Source: Candidatus Methylomirabilis lanthanidiphila
Lineage (GTDB): Bacteria; Methylomirabilota; Methylomirabilia; Methylomirabilales; Methylomirabilaceae
Reading direction: 5' to 3'
DNA length: 64,000 bases
NCBI GenBank assembly: GCA_902196205.1
Contig: CABIKM010000006.1
Coordinates: 1 to 64,000, forward strand
A model generated the notes under the pieces. The model did not search any database. It had not been told where the DNA came from and worked only from the letters and a program-made list of their open reading frames with translations. Below, in pieces: positions 31,978 through 41,396 of the stretch (position 1 is its first letter; the number at the start of each line of letters is the position of its first letter). Position numbers and translations under genes: made by a program.

Positions 31978-33051
31978 CTATCCCAACGCCTTCGTCAATG
32001 CCTCTATAAACTGATCGTTTTCTGCTTCCGTCCCCACAGTGACCCGTAGGCAGTTGTGCAGGCAGGGCACTGACCCTAGATTTCTTACCAGCACACTCTG
32101 CTGCAGCAGCGCCTCAAACACCTCTGCCCCCGGGCGCGTCGTCCGGAAGAGGATGAAGTTCGCCGCTGACGGGAAGGCCTCGACGCCGGATATCGCGCCC
32201 AGCCGACCCATCAGTCGCTCCCGTTCCCGGATGATCTCACGAATATTGCCATCGATCCACGCGTGATGATTGAGCAGCACGACAGCGGCCGCCTGGGAGA
32301 AGCTGCTGAGGTTAAACGGGAGGCGCACCTTCTCCAGCTCGGCTGCAAGCGCAGGACAGGCAATCAGGTAACCAATGCGCAGACCGGCCAGCCCGATTTT
32401 GGAGAGGGAGCGAAGGATCACCAGTCGCTCCTGATCGACTAGGTGCGGGAGCATGGTTCGTCCCGCGTACGACCCATACGCTTCATCCACCACGACCAAT
32501 CCGGGCGCAACGGCCACAATCTTCAAGATCTCCGCCTCAGAGAAGACCCCGCCGGTGGGGTTGTTTGGTGTCGCCAGAAAAATGACCTTAGGGCGCAGTT
32601 GCTCGATGGCCTCGATCAGTGCGGGCAGGTCCGGCTCAAAACGAGGGCCGAGCGGTACGCCTTCGAAGCGCACCCCCTGAGCCCTGGCAATCAGCTCATA
32701 CATCGAAAAGGTCGGCACCGGAGCAAGAACGGTCGTCCCAGGTGCGGACGTCGCCAGCAACAACAGTTGAATCAGTTCATCAGACCCGTTGCCAAGGACA
32801 ACCGCTCCAGGCGCCACCTGGATCTGCGCCGCCAGGACGGCTCGAAGCTGATCCGCTTCCGCATCCGGATAGCGGTGGACGTCTATCTGATCCAGCGCGC
32901 CGCGAACTTCCTTGCGAAGCTCCTCCGGAAGCGGGAACGGGCTTTCGTTGGCATCGAGCTTGATCAGACCCGGTCGTGGCTCCCCGGCCCGATAGGCTGT
33001 GAGACTCAGGACCTCAGGTTTGACCAGATCGAGCAGGCGTAACCTCGTCAT
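31978..33051 (-). CDS. hisC: Histidinol-phosphate aminotransferase HisC
   Basis: 357 residues, fold type I PLP enzyme. LDANESPFPLP start, LGNGSDELIQLLL, ATPNNPTGGVF, and the PLP lysine in RSLSKIGLAGLRIGY. Converts imidazole acetol phosphate to histidinol phosphate. Overlaps hisD by 4 bp. Confidence 0.96.
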   Translation of the reverse strand: MTRLRLLDLVKPEVLSLTAYRAGEPRPGLIKLDANESPFPLPEELRKEVRGALDQIDVHRYPDAEADQLRAVLAAQIQVAPGAVVLGNGSDELIQLLLLATSAPGTTVLAPVPTFSMYELIARAQGVRFEGVPLGPRFEPDLPALIEAIEQLRPKVIFLATPNNPTGGVFSEAEILKIVAVAPGLVVVDEAYGSYAGRTMLPHLVDQERLVILRSLSKIGLAGLRIGYLIACPALAAELEKVRLPFNLSSFSQAAAVVLLNHHAWIDGNIREIIRERERLMGRLGAISGVEAFPSAANFILFRTTRPGAEVFEALLQQSVLVRNLGSVPCLHNCLRVTVGTEAENDQFIEALTKALG

Positions 33052-34337
33052 GCACGCCTCCTGATCGAAGCCGCCCTCGCGTGAGCCTCAAGCCCCTCCA
33101 GGCGGGCCAGCTCGACCAATGCCGGCTCCAGCGCCTCCAGCTTCTGCCGGCTGAAGGCGATCAGTGAGCTCTGCCGTTGGAAGTCAGCCACGGAGAGGGG
33201 CGAGGCAAAGCGCGCCGTCCCCCCGGTCGGCAGGACATGATTCGGCCCGGCCAGGTAATCGCCCACCGTCTCCGGACTTGCGTCCCCCATGAAGATGGCG
33301 CCTGCGCGCCTGATCCTGGGTAAAAGCCCCCAAGGGTCCTTGACCAGGAGTTCCAGGTGTTCAGGCGCGATCTCGTTACAGAGGGTTGCGGCCTCGTCCA
33401 GTCCCTTCACAACAACGACCGCGCCAAACCGCTCCAGGGAGGCTTCTGCAATCTGTCGTCTGGGTAACGACGCGACCTGGCGTTTCACCTCATCCACCAC
33501 CGCGTCGGCAAGCCGCTGAGACGGTGTAAGCAATATGGCGCTGGAAAGCGGATCGTGCTCAGCCTGTGAAAGCAGATCCGCAGCCACGCAGGCGGCCCTG
33601 GCCTCCTCATCGGCGATGACCAACAGCTCCGTCGGACCGGCGATCATATCGATCCCCACCTGCCCGAAGACCAGCCGCTTGGCCGTCGCAACGTAGATGT
33701 TCCCGGGACCGACGATCTTATCGACCTTCGGAATCGATGCGGTCCCATAGGCCATGGCCGCTACCGCCTGGACGCCGCCCGCCTTATAGATCGCATGAAC
33801 CCCGCATAGATCGGCGGCGGCCAGCACCGCGGCGGCCACTGTGCCGTCGCGACGCGGCGGCGTACACATCACGATCTCCGCGACGCCGGCAATCGCCGCC
33901 GGGATCGCATTCATGAGCACCGTGGACGGATAGGCCGCTGTGCCTCCAGGCACATAGATCCCCACCCGGTCGAGCGGACGGACAAGCATCCCGACAATCG
34001 CGCCGTCTTCGTCCGAAAACCAGGAGGGCCGGAGCTGTCTGAGATGAAAGGCTCTGATCCGCGATGCCGCTGTCTTGATGGCGTCCAGGGAGGCAGGCGC
34101 CATGGCCGCGTAGGCCGCCTCGACCTCCTGTGGCCCGACCTGCACCGAGGCGGCATCGAGACGGACACCGTCGAACCGCTCCGTCTGCTCGAAGAGGGCA
34201 GCATCGCCGCCCGTGCGTACCCCTTCCAGGATGCCGCGAACGGTCTGCTCAACCTCGGCAGGTATCGTGCCCTGTCGAGACCTGAGCTTGGAGAAGAACA
34301 GCGCGCACTCTTGCGACCCGGCCTGAAGCCGCTTCAT
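33048..34337 (-). CDS. hisD: Histidinol dehydrogenase HisD
   Basis: 429 residues. YVPGGTAAYPSTVLMNAIPA, the zinc-site stretch AGPTELLVIADE, LLSQAEHDPLSSAILL, and EIAPEHLELLVKD. Performs the last two oxidations to L-histidine with NAD. Overlaps hisG by 4 bp. Confidence 0.96.
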   Translation of the reverse strand: MKRLQAGSQECALFFSKLRSRQGTIPAEVEQTVRGILEGVRTGGDAALFEQTERFDGVRLDAASVQVGPQEVEAAYAAMAPASLDAIKTAASRIRAFHLRQLRPSWFSDEDGAIVGMLVRPLDRVGIYVPGGTAAYPSTVLMNAIPAAIAGVAEIVMCTPPRRDGTVAAAVLAAADLCGVHAIYKAGGVQAVAAMAYGTASIPKVDKIVGPGNIYVATAKRLVFGQVGIDMIAGPTELLVIADEEARAACVAADLLSQAEHDPLSSAILLTPSQRLADAVVDEVKRQVASLPRRQIAEASLERFGAVVVVKGLDEAATLCNEIAPEHLELLVKDPWGLLPRIRRAGAIFMGDASPETVGDYLAGPNHVLPTGGTARFASPLSVADFQRQSSLIAFSRQKLEALEPALVELARLEGLEAHARAASIRRRA

Positions 34338-35071
34338 TCGCGCGCCCTCGCCGCGTGCGCCTCAACCTGCTTTCGCATCTCCTCAATCAGGTCCTGGACC
34401 CTGCGGTACTTGGTCTTGAGGCTCGCCCGATTGACGATGAGCCGCGCCGTCGACCTCGTGATCTCTTCCACCTCCACCAGCCCGTTCTCCTTCAAGGTCT
34501 GCCCGGTTTCCACGAGGTCGACGATCCGTTCGGCCAGCCCCACAAGAGGCGCAAGTTCAAGAGATCCGTTCAATTTAATGATCTCTGCCTGGATCCCTTT
34601 GCGACCGAAGTACGCTTCTGCAAGGTTGGGATATTTCGTGGCCAGCCTCAAATGCGACCAGGAATGGGGATCATCCTGCTTACGGAGTTCGACCGGCTCG
34701 GCCACGACAAGTCGACAGGCGCCAAACCTCAGATCCAGCGGCTCATAGACATCCCGGCGTTGCTCGAGGAGCTGGTCCTTCCCCACGATCCCCATGTCAG
34801 CGGCGCCGCGCTCCACATAGGTCGGGATATCGGTCGGTTTCAGTGTAAGGAACTGCAGCCGCCGATCCGCATCCTCACAGATCAGACGGCGCGAATCAGC
34901 AAAGTCCTGGAGGCAGGTGATCCCCATCCTCTCAAACAGCGCCATCGCGAAGGGCAACAATCGACCCTTTGGCAGCGCGATGGCGATACACTCAGCGTTC
35001 CGAGTTCCAGGTACCATGTTTCGCGTTTGAGGTTTCGGGTCCCAACTCGACACTCGGGACTCGAAACTCAC
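34334..35071 (-). CDS. hisG: ATP phosphoribosyltransferase HisG with a repeat-encoded N-terminal extension
   Basis: 245 residues if translation starts at GTG 35071, which has GAGGAG 5 bp upstream, right at the murA stop. Homologues begin at IAIALPKGRLLPFAMALFER, so the first ~30 residues (SFESRVSSWDPKPQTRN...) are extra and encoded by a low-complexity repeat. ATG 35017 would give 227 residues but has no clear ribosome site. Short-form catalytic features are present (LTLKPTDIPTYVERGAADMG, LVETGQTLKENGLVEVEEI). A short HisG needs HisZ, which is not seen here unless the enzyme works alone. Confidence 0.88.
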   Translation of the reverse strand: MSFESRVSSWDPKPQTRNMVPGTRNAECIAIALPKGRLLPFAMALFERMGITCLQDFADSRRLICEDADRRLQFLTLKPTDIPTYVERGAADMGIVGKDQLLEQRRDVYEPLDLRFGACRLVVAEPVELRKQDDPHSWSHLRLATKYPNLAEAYFGRKGIQAEIIKLNGSLELAPLVGLAERIVDLVETGQTLKENGLVEVEEITRSTARLIVNRASLKTKYRRVQDLIEEMRKQVEAHAARARE

Positions 35072-35073
35072 AA
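35003..35073. repeat. Low-complexity repeat at the start of hisG
   Basis: GTTCCAGGTACC..., then GGTTTCGGGTCCCAACTCG and ACACTCGGGACTCGAAACTC: degenerate 7-8 base periods of the same kind as in hisF, grpE and hemW. It covers the hisG start codon and the first codons. Confidence 0.75.
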
Positions 35074-35080
35074 CTCTCCT

Positions 35081-36337
35081 CTATTCCGTGACGCGCTCAA
35101 TGCCGGCGCCGAGACTCTGGAGCTTCCGCTCGATCGACTCGTATCCCCGGTCCAGATGGTAAACGCGCGAGACAGTCGTGGTCCCCTTGGCGGCCAGTCC
35201 GGCCAGAACCAGCGATGCGCTCGCACGGAGATCGGTCGCCATCACCGGCGCACCAGACAGCATCGGAACGCCGTGGACAAACGCGGTGGTGCCGATCACC
35301 TTGATATCCGCGCCCATCCTCAACAGCTCATTTACGTGCATGAATCGGTTTTCAAAGACCGTCTCAGTGATAACGCTGCTCCCTTGCGCAATAGACAGAA
35401 GCGCCATGAACTGCGCCTGCATATCGGTGGCAAATCCAGGATAGGGGTGAGTCCTGATATTAACCCCCTGTACCTGCCCATCGCCCCAGACCCGAATGCT
35501 GCTGTCCGTCTCTTCTACGAATACGCCTGTCTCTCGCAGCTTCTCTGTAATCGCCTCCAGGTGGCCCGGCAGGCACCGATTGATCGTAACATCGCCGCCG
35601 GTCATCGCGGCCGCAACCATAAAGGTCCCCGTCTCGACCCTATCCGGAATCACCTCGTGCTCGGCCCCATGCAGATGCTGAACGCCCTCAATACTGATCG
35701 TCGGAGTCCCGGCGCCCTCGATTCTCGCTCCCATACGGTTCAACAGGGCAGCCAGGTCGGCCACCTCGGGCTCGCACGCGGCGTTCTCCAGCACCGTCAC
35801 TCCATCGGCCAGTGTGGCAGCCATCATCACGTTCTCGGTGCCGGTGACGGTCTGACCATCGAATGTGATCCTGGCGCCTCTCAAGCGCGGCGCCTTCGCT
35901 TCCACGTACCCCCCATCCAGGCTGATCGTTGCGCCCATCTTCTCGAGGGCTGCCAGATGCAGATTGATCGGCCGCGGCCCGATGGCGCACCCTCCGGGTA
36001 ACGAGACCCGTGCTCGCCCGAAGCGGGCCGCCAGCGGGCCAAGCACCAGCACCGATGCCCGCATCGTCTTGACCAGATGGTAGGGTGCCTCGCACTGACC
36101 AATGCCATCAGCACGAAGGGATAGGGTGTCCCGATCACCTCTTTCGACACTCACGCCTAAATGGTCGAGTAAGCCAATGATCGTCTTCACATCGCCCAGT
36201 TGCGGAACGCGATGAAGCCGGATCGACTCTTCTGTGAGCAAAGAGGCCACCAGGGCCGGCAGGGCGGCGTTCTTCGCGCCACCAGCCTCCACCTTTCCTC
36301 TAAGGGGGACCCCGCCTCTGATAATCAGTCTATCCAT
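35081..36337 (-). CDS. murA: UDP-N-acetylglucosamine 1-carboxyvinyltransferase MurA
   Basis: 418 residues from ATG 36337 (GAGGCGAGG upstream). Standard length. [20 protein letters not shown] with the Lys/Asn pair, the active-site Cys in [13 protein letters not shown] (fosfomycin target), and [12 protein letters not shown] at the end. First committed step of peptidoglycan synthesis. It overlaps the end of prmC by 8 bp. Confidence 0.96.
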   Translation of the reverse strand: MDRLIIRGGVPLRGKVEAGGAKNAALPALVASLLTEESIRLHRVPQLGDVKTIIGLLDHLGVSVERGDRDTLSLRADGIGQCEAPYHLVKTMRASVLVLGPLAARFGRARVSLPGGCAIGPRPINLHLAALEKMGATISLDGGYVEAKAPRLRGARITFDGQTVTGTENVMMAATLADGVTVLENAACEPEVADLAALLNRMGARIEGAGTPTISIEGVQHLHGAEHEVIPDRVETGTFMVAAAMTGGDVTINRCLPGHLEAITEKLRETGVFVEETDSSIRVWGDGQVQGVNIRTHPYPGFATDMQAQFMALLSIAQGSSVITETVFENRFMHVNELLRMGADIKVIGTTAFVHGVPMLSGAPVMATDLRASASLVLAGLAAKGTTTVSRVYHLDRGYESIERKLQSLGAGIERVTE

Positions 36338-37397
36338 GCGCTCTGCCTCGCCTCGGCGCACAGACAACCCGGCCACGACCGGCCACGTCCCGCCTCACCT
36401 CGGCCGGTCCGAAGCCTTCTGTCTTCCGGATCAGCTCCATCACGGCTGGCGCTTGACCGTCTCCGACCTCGAGGACCAGCCAACCGCCCTCGCGAAGATA
36501 GGCAGGCGCCTCTTCGATAATCTGCCGGTGGTAACGCAGACCGTCCGAGCCTCCATCTAGGGCCTCGACAGGCTCGTAGAGGGTGATCTCGGGAGATAGG
36601 GCGCCACACTCGTCGGAAGGGATGTACGGAGGATTTGACACGATCACGTCGCACCCTCCTCCAGCGTCAATCGTCCGAAGCGGCTCAAGCAGGTCACCCT
36701 GGACGCAACGAACCCTGCTCGTCAGTCCGATCGCCTCCGTGTTCCGTCTGGCAATCCGGCAGGCGCCCGGCGATCGGTCGATGGCATAGATGAGCGCGTG
36801 AGGCAGTTCGACCGCCAACGCCAGAGCAATAGCGCCGCAGCCGGTCCCGAGATCCACAATAACGAGTTTTGGGTTTTGGGTTTTGGGTCTTAAGTCTTGG
36901 GTCTCTGGACCTCGCAGCTCGAACGTTGAACGTTCAACGTTGAACGTTGAACTGATTTTGTCCAGGGCGGCCTCAACAAGCGTTTCGGTGTCCGGCCTCG
37001 GTATCAGGACATCCGGACCTACCGTAAAGGGAAGGGACCAGAACTCTTTGACCCCAAGGATATACCCAATCGGCTCTCTGGCCTCGCGCCGGGCCACCAT
37101 CGATTCGAGCAGATCTGATCTGTCCGAGGGAAACGGCCGCTCCGGGTTCAGGGTAAACTGCCACCGCGGGATTCCCGACGCGGCCTCCATAAGACACGCC
37201 GCATCGAGGAGCGCGCTCTGCACCCCGCTTTCCGCCAGCCGCTCCGCCACCTGACGGTACGTAAGAGGTCCGGGATGTGTGGCATCTCGCGCTGCATACC
37301 CCAAACCCCCCTGTGCCCCCCTTTTGAAAAGGGGGGGTGGGGGGATTTCGCAACTCGCACCTTGCACTTCTCGTAGAAACGCGTACGCTATCTTCAC
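36330..37397 (-). CDS. prmC: Release-factor glutamine methyltransferase PrmC with two repeat-derived insertions
   Basis: 355 residues against a usual ~280. Start GTG 37397 overlaps the prfA stop, so coupling is kept. The SAM motif [14 protein letters not shown] and the catalytic NPPY ([13 protein letters not shown]) are intact. Extra peptide 1 (about 16-34, [15 protein letters not shown]) is coded by the CCCCCCTTTT hairpin repeat. Extra peptide 2 (about 151-177, [20 protein letters not shown]) is coded by a TTTTGGG/AACGTT repeat, between the helical N-domain and the SAM domain. Methylates the GGQ Gln of RF1/RF2, fitting its place beside prfA. Confidence 0.93.
   Translation of the reverse strand: MKIAYAFLREVQGASCEIPPPPLFKRGAQGGLGYAARDATHPGPLTYRQVAERLAESGVQSALLDAACLMEAASGIPRWQFTLNPERPFPSDRSDLLESMVARREAREPIGYILGVKEFWSLPFTVGPDVLIPRPDTETLVEAALDKISSTFNVERSTFELRGPETQDLRPKTQNPKLVIVDLGTGCGAIALALAVELPHALIYAIDRSPGACRIARRNTEAIGLTSRVRCVQGDLLEPLRTIDAGGGCDVIVSNPPYIPSDECGALSPEITLYEPVEALDGGSDGLRYHRQIIEEAPAYLREGGWLVLEVGDGQAPAVMELIRKTEGFGPAEVRRDVAGRGRVVCAPRRGRAHG
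36864..36953. repeat. Low-complexity repeat inside prmC
   Basis: GAGTTTTGGGTTTTGGG (7-base period), then GTCTTAAGTCTTGGGTCTCT, then GAACGTTGAACGTTCAACG and TTGAACGTTGAAC. Two phases: TTTTGGG and the palindromic AACGTT. Fully inside the coding frame. Confidence 0.85.
37316..37336. repeat. CCCCCCTTTT/AAAAGGGGGG hairpin inside prmC
   Basis: Same element type as at 31930-31950, with AAACCCCCCTGTG and GTGGGGGGATTT flanks. Here it is translated as part of the PrmC N-terminus. Confidence 0.75.
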
Positions 37398-38470
37398 ACT
37401 AAGGCCTTTAATCGCGCGGCCTGATCGCTGGCCGCAAGCGCGCCAATCAGCTCCTCTAACTCCCCTTCCAGGATTCGCGGCAGGCTGTGGAGTGTGAGCC
37501 CAATACGGTGGTCGGTCACCCGACCCTGCGGAAAATTATAGGTGCGTATCCGTTCGCTCCGATCCCCCGTTCCGACCTGCAGACGGCGCGCCTGTGAAAT
37601 CTCTGCCGCCTGCTGCGCCGTGGCGGCCTCAAGCAGACGGGCTCGCAGCACCTTCATCCCCTTGGCCCGATTCTTGTGCTGCGACTTTTCGTCCTGACAG
37701 GACACCACCATCCCGGTCGGCAGGTGGGTGATTCGCACAGCCGAATCCGTGGTATTCACAGACTGCCCCCCTGGTCCCGTTGAGCGAAAGACATCGATCC
37801 GAAGATCTTTCGGATCGATCTGTATCTCCACATCCTCTGCCTCGGGGAGAACGGCGACGGTGACGGTAGAGGTGTGGATCCGACCACTTGATTCAGTGAC
37901 GGGGACCCGTTGTACCCGGTGGACTCCGCTCTCAAATTTCAGGCGGCTGTAGGCCCCGCGTCCCTCGATACTGAGAATCGCCTCCTTCACCCCGCCGACC
38001 CCCGTCTGACTTGACGACAACATCTCGACCTTCCAGCCGTGCAGTTCGGCGTAACGGCTGTACATCCTGACCAGCTCCGCAGCGAACAGCGCGGCTTCGT
38101 CGCCGCCGGCCCCGGCCCGGACTTCCACAATGATGTTTTTCTCGTCGGCCGGATCGCGCGGGAGCAACAGCAGCGTGAGTTCCTCCTCAAGCTTCTCTCG
38201 CTTGATGCCCAGCTCCTCAAGCTCCGCCTCCGCCAACTCGCGCACGTCGTCATCGGATCCATCGTGCAGGAGCGTCTTCGCCTCCTCCACGCTCCGCAGG
38301 AGCTTACGATATCGCTGGTAGGCCTCCACCACAGGTTCCAGCTCCGCATACGCCTTGGCCAGCCGCTGGAAGCGGGTCTGATCGCTAATAACGGCCGAAT
38401 CACTCATCTGCAGCAGGATCTCGGCAGATCGCTGCTCGATAGCGTCCAGGCGCTCACGCAACTGCAGCAT
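37394..38470 (-). CDS. prfA: Peptide chain release factor 1
   Basis: 358 residues from ATG 38470 (a GTG at 38485 is possible). GGQ in [17 protein letters not shown], the [17 protein letters not shown] block and N-terminal coiled-coil domain. Terminates at UAA/UAG. Overlaps prmC, the enzyme that methylates its GGQ. Confidence 0.96.
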   Translation of the reverse strand: MLQLRERLDAIEQRSAEILLQMSDSAVISDQTRFQRLAKAYAELEPVVEAYQRYRKLLRSVEEAKTLLHDGSDDDVRELAEAELEELGIKREKLEEELTLLLLPRDPADEKNIIVEVRAGAGGDEAALFAAELVRMYSRYAELHGWKVEMLSSSQTGVGGVKEAILSIEGRGAYSRLKFESGVHRVQRVPVTESSGRIHTSTVTVAVLPEAEDVEIQIDPKDLRIDVFRSTGPGGQSVNTTDSAVRITHLPTGMVVSCQDEKSQHKNRAKGMKVLRARLLEAATAQQAAEISQARRLQVGTGDRSERIRTYNFPQGRVTDHRIGLTLHSLPRILEGELEELIGALAASDQAARLKALV

Positions 38471-38503
38471 CGACGTCACTCTCACACACGAACAGCCTCC
38501 CGA

Positions 38504-38782
38504 TCAGGGGGCTACCCCCTCCGCTGACGCTGCCGCATGGACTTCCGCAGCGGCAGTCTCTTGACCCGCTTGAGCCGCCTTCGGCTTCTTGGCATACTTT
38601 CGCCGGAACCGATCGACCCGCCCCTCGGTGTCAATCAGCTTCTGGCGACCGGTAAACAGCGGGTGGCACTTGGAGCAGATCTCCACCCGGAGAGCAGCCG
38701 CGGTGGACCGGGTGTGGATCACCTCGCCGCACGCGCACGTGATCGTCGTCAGTTGATAGTTAGGATGAATGGCTGGCTTCAT
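38504..38782 (-). CDS. rpmE: 50S ribosomal protein L31 (zinc form)
   Basis: 92 residues. [20 protein letters not shown] and [19 protein letters not shown], with Cys pairs CAC and CSKC for zinc. It has an Ala/Glu-rich tail of ~20 residues beyond the usual end. First gene of the rpmE-prfA-prmC-murA-his-hinT operon. Good GGAGGG upstream. Confidence 0.96.
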   Translation of the reverse strand: MKPAIHPNYQLTTITCACGEVIHTRSTAAALRVEICSKCHPLFTGRQKLIDTEGRVDRFRRKYAKKPKAAQAGQETAAAEVHAAASAEGVAP

Positions 38783-38833
38783 AATCGTCCCTCCGTGAAA
38801 ACAGTCAATTTTTCAGTAGGTTAAATGCCCTTT

Positions 38834-38863
38834 ATTATACGTCTAAAAGTTCAGCGCGCTCAA
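38834..38863 (-). promoter_or_regulatory. sigma70-type promoter of the rpmE-his operon
   Basis: TTGAGC (38863-38858), an 18-bp spacer, then perfect TATAAT (38839-38834). The start would lie near 38827, about 45 bases before rpmE. Confidence 0.75.
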
Positions 38864-38875
38864 TAGAAAAGCGGC

Positions 38876-38943
38876 GTTCAGCTTTCAGCCGTCAGCTTTC
38901 TGCTTTTACTGACTGCTGATGGCTGAACGCTGATGGCTGAACT
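38876..38943. repeat. Low-complexity repeat between rho and rpmE (CAGC/GCTGA type)
   Basis: GTTCAGCTTTCAGCCGTCAG, then CTTTCTGC... and CTGATGGCTGAACGCTGATG. Degenerate 7-8 base repeats in both orientations, just upstream of the rpmE promoter. Confidence 0.6.
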
Positions 38944-38948
38944 TCGGT

Positions 38949-38979
38949 AAAAAATACAGCCCGTCTAGGAGACGGGCTG
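38949..38979 (-). terminator. Intrinsic terminator downstream of rho
   Basis: A 10-bp perfect stem (CAGCCCGTCT/AGACGGGCTG, 38957-38979) with a 3-nt loop, followed on the minus strand by TATTTTTT (A6 at 38949-38954). It lies 30 bp after the rho stop and separates rho from the rpmE promoter. Confidence 0.85.
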
Positions 38980-39008
38980 ATCGATTGCAACAATGAGAGG
39001 ACAAATAC

Positions 39009-40343
39009 CTACGAATTCATGGCCCTCATGAAATCCTCGTTCGATCTGGCTTGCCTCAACTTTTCGAGCAGCAGCTCCATCGCCTCCACGACACCCATCG
39101 TCTGGAGGACCTTGCGGAGAATCCACATCCGGTTGAGTTCCTCCTGCGTCAGCAGGAGTTCCTCCTTCCGCGTACCCGACCTGAAGATATCGATGGCGGG
39201 AAAGACCCGCTTGTCCACCAACCGTCGATCCAGGACAAGCTCGCAGTTGCCGGTCCCTTTGAACTCCTCAAAGATCACATCGTCCATCCGGCTGCCGGTA
39301 TCGATCAAGGCGGTGGCCATGATGGTCAGGCTTCCGCCCTCTTCAATATTTCGCGCCGCCCCGAAGAACCGTTTGGGACGCTGCAAGGCGTTGCTGTCCA
39401 CGCCCCCAGACAGCACCTTGCCGCTCGGCGGGACAATCGTGTTGTAGGCCCGCCCCAATCGCGTGATCGAATCCAGCAAGATCACGACATCCCGCTTGTG
39501 TTCTACCAACCGTTTAGCCTTCTCGATCACCATCTCGGCCACCTGGACGTGACGCGTAGGCGGCTCATCGAAGGTCGAGCTCACTACCTCTGCCTTGACA
39601 GAACGCTGAAAGTCCGTCACCTCCTCCGGCCGCTCGTCGATCAGCAAAACGATCAGGATCACCTCGGGGTGATTCTTGGTGATGCTGTTGGCGATCTTTT
39701 GCAGGAGAATGGTCTTCCCTGTCCTAGGCGGGGCAACGATCAGCCCGCGCTGCCCCTTGCCGATCGGCGTGAGGAGATCCATCACCCGCATGTTCAGCTC
39801 GTCCTGTGTGGTCTCCAGTCGGATCCGTTGGTTCGGGAAGAGGGGAGTCAGGTTATCGAAGAGGATCTTGTCCTTGATCAACTCCGGGTTTTCGAAGTTC
39901 ACCGCCTCGACCTTGAGGAGGGCGAAGTAGCGTTCGCCTTCCTTGGGGGGTCTCACCTGACCCGATACGGTGTCGCCGGTCCTCAGATCAAAACGCCGGA
40001 TCTGCGACGGCGAGACATAAATATCGTCCGGCCCCGGCAGATAGTTGTAGTCCGGCGCTCGAAGGAAGCCAAACCCATCGGGTAGAACCTCGAGTACACC
40101 CTCCGCGAAGATCAGCCCGCTCTTCTCGGTCTGCGCCTCAAGGATCTTAAAGATGAGCTCTTGCTTGCGGAGACCGCTGGCACCCACCACGTTCAGGCTC
40201 CTGGCAATGGAACTCAACTCAGAGATGGTCTTCTCTTTCAACTCCACAATATTCATCGAACCACCCCTGGGAAGCGCGGCAGCCATCTCCTTCACTTCTG
40301 ACGAACTGGACCGCCTGGTCGATTCAGACACCGATGGGGCCAT
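39009..40343 (-). CDS. rho: Transcription termination factor Rho
   Basis: 444 residues from ATG 40343, chosen for a strong GGAAGAGGAG 9 bp upstream. The family body begins at [18 protein letters not shown] (ATG 40256), so a Ser-rich 29-residue extension is likely. OB-fold RNA-binding region (~95-160), Walker [16 protein letters not shown], Walker [13 protein letters not shown] loops around [12 protein letters not shown]. Hexameric RNA helicase that ends transcripts. Confidence 0.95.
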   Translation of the reverse strand: MAPSVSESTRRSSSSEVKEMAAALPRGGSMNIVELKEKTISELSSIARSLNVVGASGLRKQELIFKILEAQTEKSGLIFAEGVLEVLPDGFGFLRAPDYNYLPGPDDIYVSPSQIRRFDLRTGDTVSGQVRPPKEGERYFALLKVEAVNFENPELIKDKILFDNLTPLFPNQRIRLETTQDELNMRVMDLLTPIGKGQRGLIVAPPRTGKTILLQKIANSITKNHPEVILIVLLIDERPEEVTDFQRSVKAEVVSSTFDEPPTRHVQVAEMVIEKAKRLVEHKRDVVILLDSITRLGRAYNTIVPPSGKVLSGGVDSNALQRPKRFFGAARNIEEGGSLTIMATALIDTGSRMDDVIFEEFKGTGNCELVLDRRLVDKRVFPAIDIFRSGTRKEELLLTQEELNRMWILRKVLQTMGVVEAMELLLEKLRQARSNEDFMRAMNS

Positions 40344-40644
40344 CTACGCAAACTCCTCTTCCTTAAGTGAAACTGTTGACGATAAATCCACTTCTCGACC
40401 TTCACCCAATACTTGACCGTCCCTGTGACCAGTTTGCAGCGTAACGCGCATCGATATTAGAATTGGAAGCCGGTCATCAGGAATAAGGCCCCTGCCGGAT
40501 GCATGGGGAAATAACGGTCTGAATCGGAAAGCCAGATGAGTTGAATCTTAGGCAGCATCGGTCTCGCGCCGATTGTTGTTACTCAGCACCGACCGACAAC
40601 CAACACTCTGGAGAAGTCATACCCTCAGCGAGATTATCAACTTA
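40344..40644 (-). promoter_or_regulatory. Long rho leader (untranslated)
   Basis: About 295 nt between the predicted start point (near 40638) and the rho ATG. It has no credible ORF. A long leader upstream of rho is consistent with rho autoregulation by attenuation in other bacteria; here this is inference. Confidence 0.4.
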
Positions 40645-40673
40645 AACCTAGTAGAGCCTGCGTGCTTTGTCAA
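40645..40673 (-). promoter_or_regulatory. sigma70-type promoter of rho
   Basis: TTGACA (40673-40668), 17-bp spacer, TAGGTT (40650-40645). It is downstream of the coaE stop (40772). Confidence 0.75.
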
Positions 40674-40771
40674 GCCTTTTTTCGAGGTCGCCCGCAGACC
40701 CGACTCGGCGCGGCTGCACGAAACTCGGTCGGCCACACTCAGCGCAGACGGTCGAAACCACAGGTATGCGC

Positions 40772-41377
40772 TCAGGGTATCACCATGGTGCAGAGCTGTT
40801 CCCACACTGCCCGCACCTGGTGTGCCGTCTCCTGAGGCGGCCCGTCGTTCTCGATGATAAAGCGGGCGTATTGACGCTTCTGCTGCTGCGGCATCTGCGA
40901 TCTGATACGCAACATCGCGTCATCCCGACTGAGGCCCCTGGACCGCATCAGACGCGCAAGCCGAACCGCTTCGCCCGCCTCAACAAGGATCACTGCGTCG
41001 CAGCGAGTATGCCAGCCGCTCTCAATAAGCAGCGCGGCATCAACAAGACACACGGCCGCCCCTAAGACCTCTGCCTGCCGGATACGCCGTTCGCATTCCT
41101 CGATAATGGTCGGATGAAGCAGTGCCTCTAATCGCCTGCGAGTCTCAGGATCGGCAAATACCATGGCGCCCAATCGCCTGCGGTCTATCCGACCATCCGC
41201 TCCGACGAACTCGCGACCGAAGGTCGACGCAACCACCTCGAACAGAGGTCGGCCAGGCTCCACTAACTCATGCGCCACTTGATCCGCGTCGATGACGATT
41301 GCGCCTAAGCTGTGAAACAGTGCCGCAACCGTGCTCTTGCCGGAGCCGATCCCCCCTGTCAGACCCACAACGACCAT
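40772..41377 (-). CDS. coaE: Dephospho-CoA kinase
   Basis: 201 residues from ATG 41377 (GGGGAGG upstream; an ATG at 41404 overlaps the polA end and is possible). P-loop GLTGGIGSGKSTVAALF, DADQVAHELVEPG, and HPTIIEECERRI. Last step of coenzyme A synthesis. Directly follows polA. Confidence 0.94.
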   Translation of the reverse strand: MVVVGLTGGIGSGKSTVAALFHSLGAIVIDADQVAHELVEPGRPLFEVVASTFGREFVGADGRIDRRRLGAMVFADPETRRRLEALLHPTIIEECERRIRQAEVLGAAVCLVDAALLIESGWHTRCDAVILVEAGEAVRLARLMRSRGLSRDDAMLRIRSQMPQQQKRQYARFIIENDGPPQETAHQVRAVWEQLCTMVIP

Positions 41378-41396
41378 TCGTCGGATGTCCTCCCCG

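Noticed and set aside
34355-36001. 548-codon plus-strand frame opposite hisG and murA
   Set aside because: Both minus-strand genes are unmistakable; the frame is an antisense shadow produced by GC-rich codon bias.
36864-36953. Repeated units in prmC resembling a mini CRISPR
   Set aside because: The units are 7-8 bases with no spacers of constant size, and no cas genes occur in the window.
39051-40085. 344-codon plus-strand frame
   Set aside because: Antisense to rho, which has intact Walker motifs; shadow.
40617-40805. Short minus-strand frames with one CxxC (CAEC) after coaE
   Set aside because: Only one Cys pair, no ribosome site, and the frame runs across the rho promoter. A decayed zinc-ribbon cannot be excluded but is not supported.
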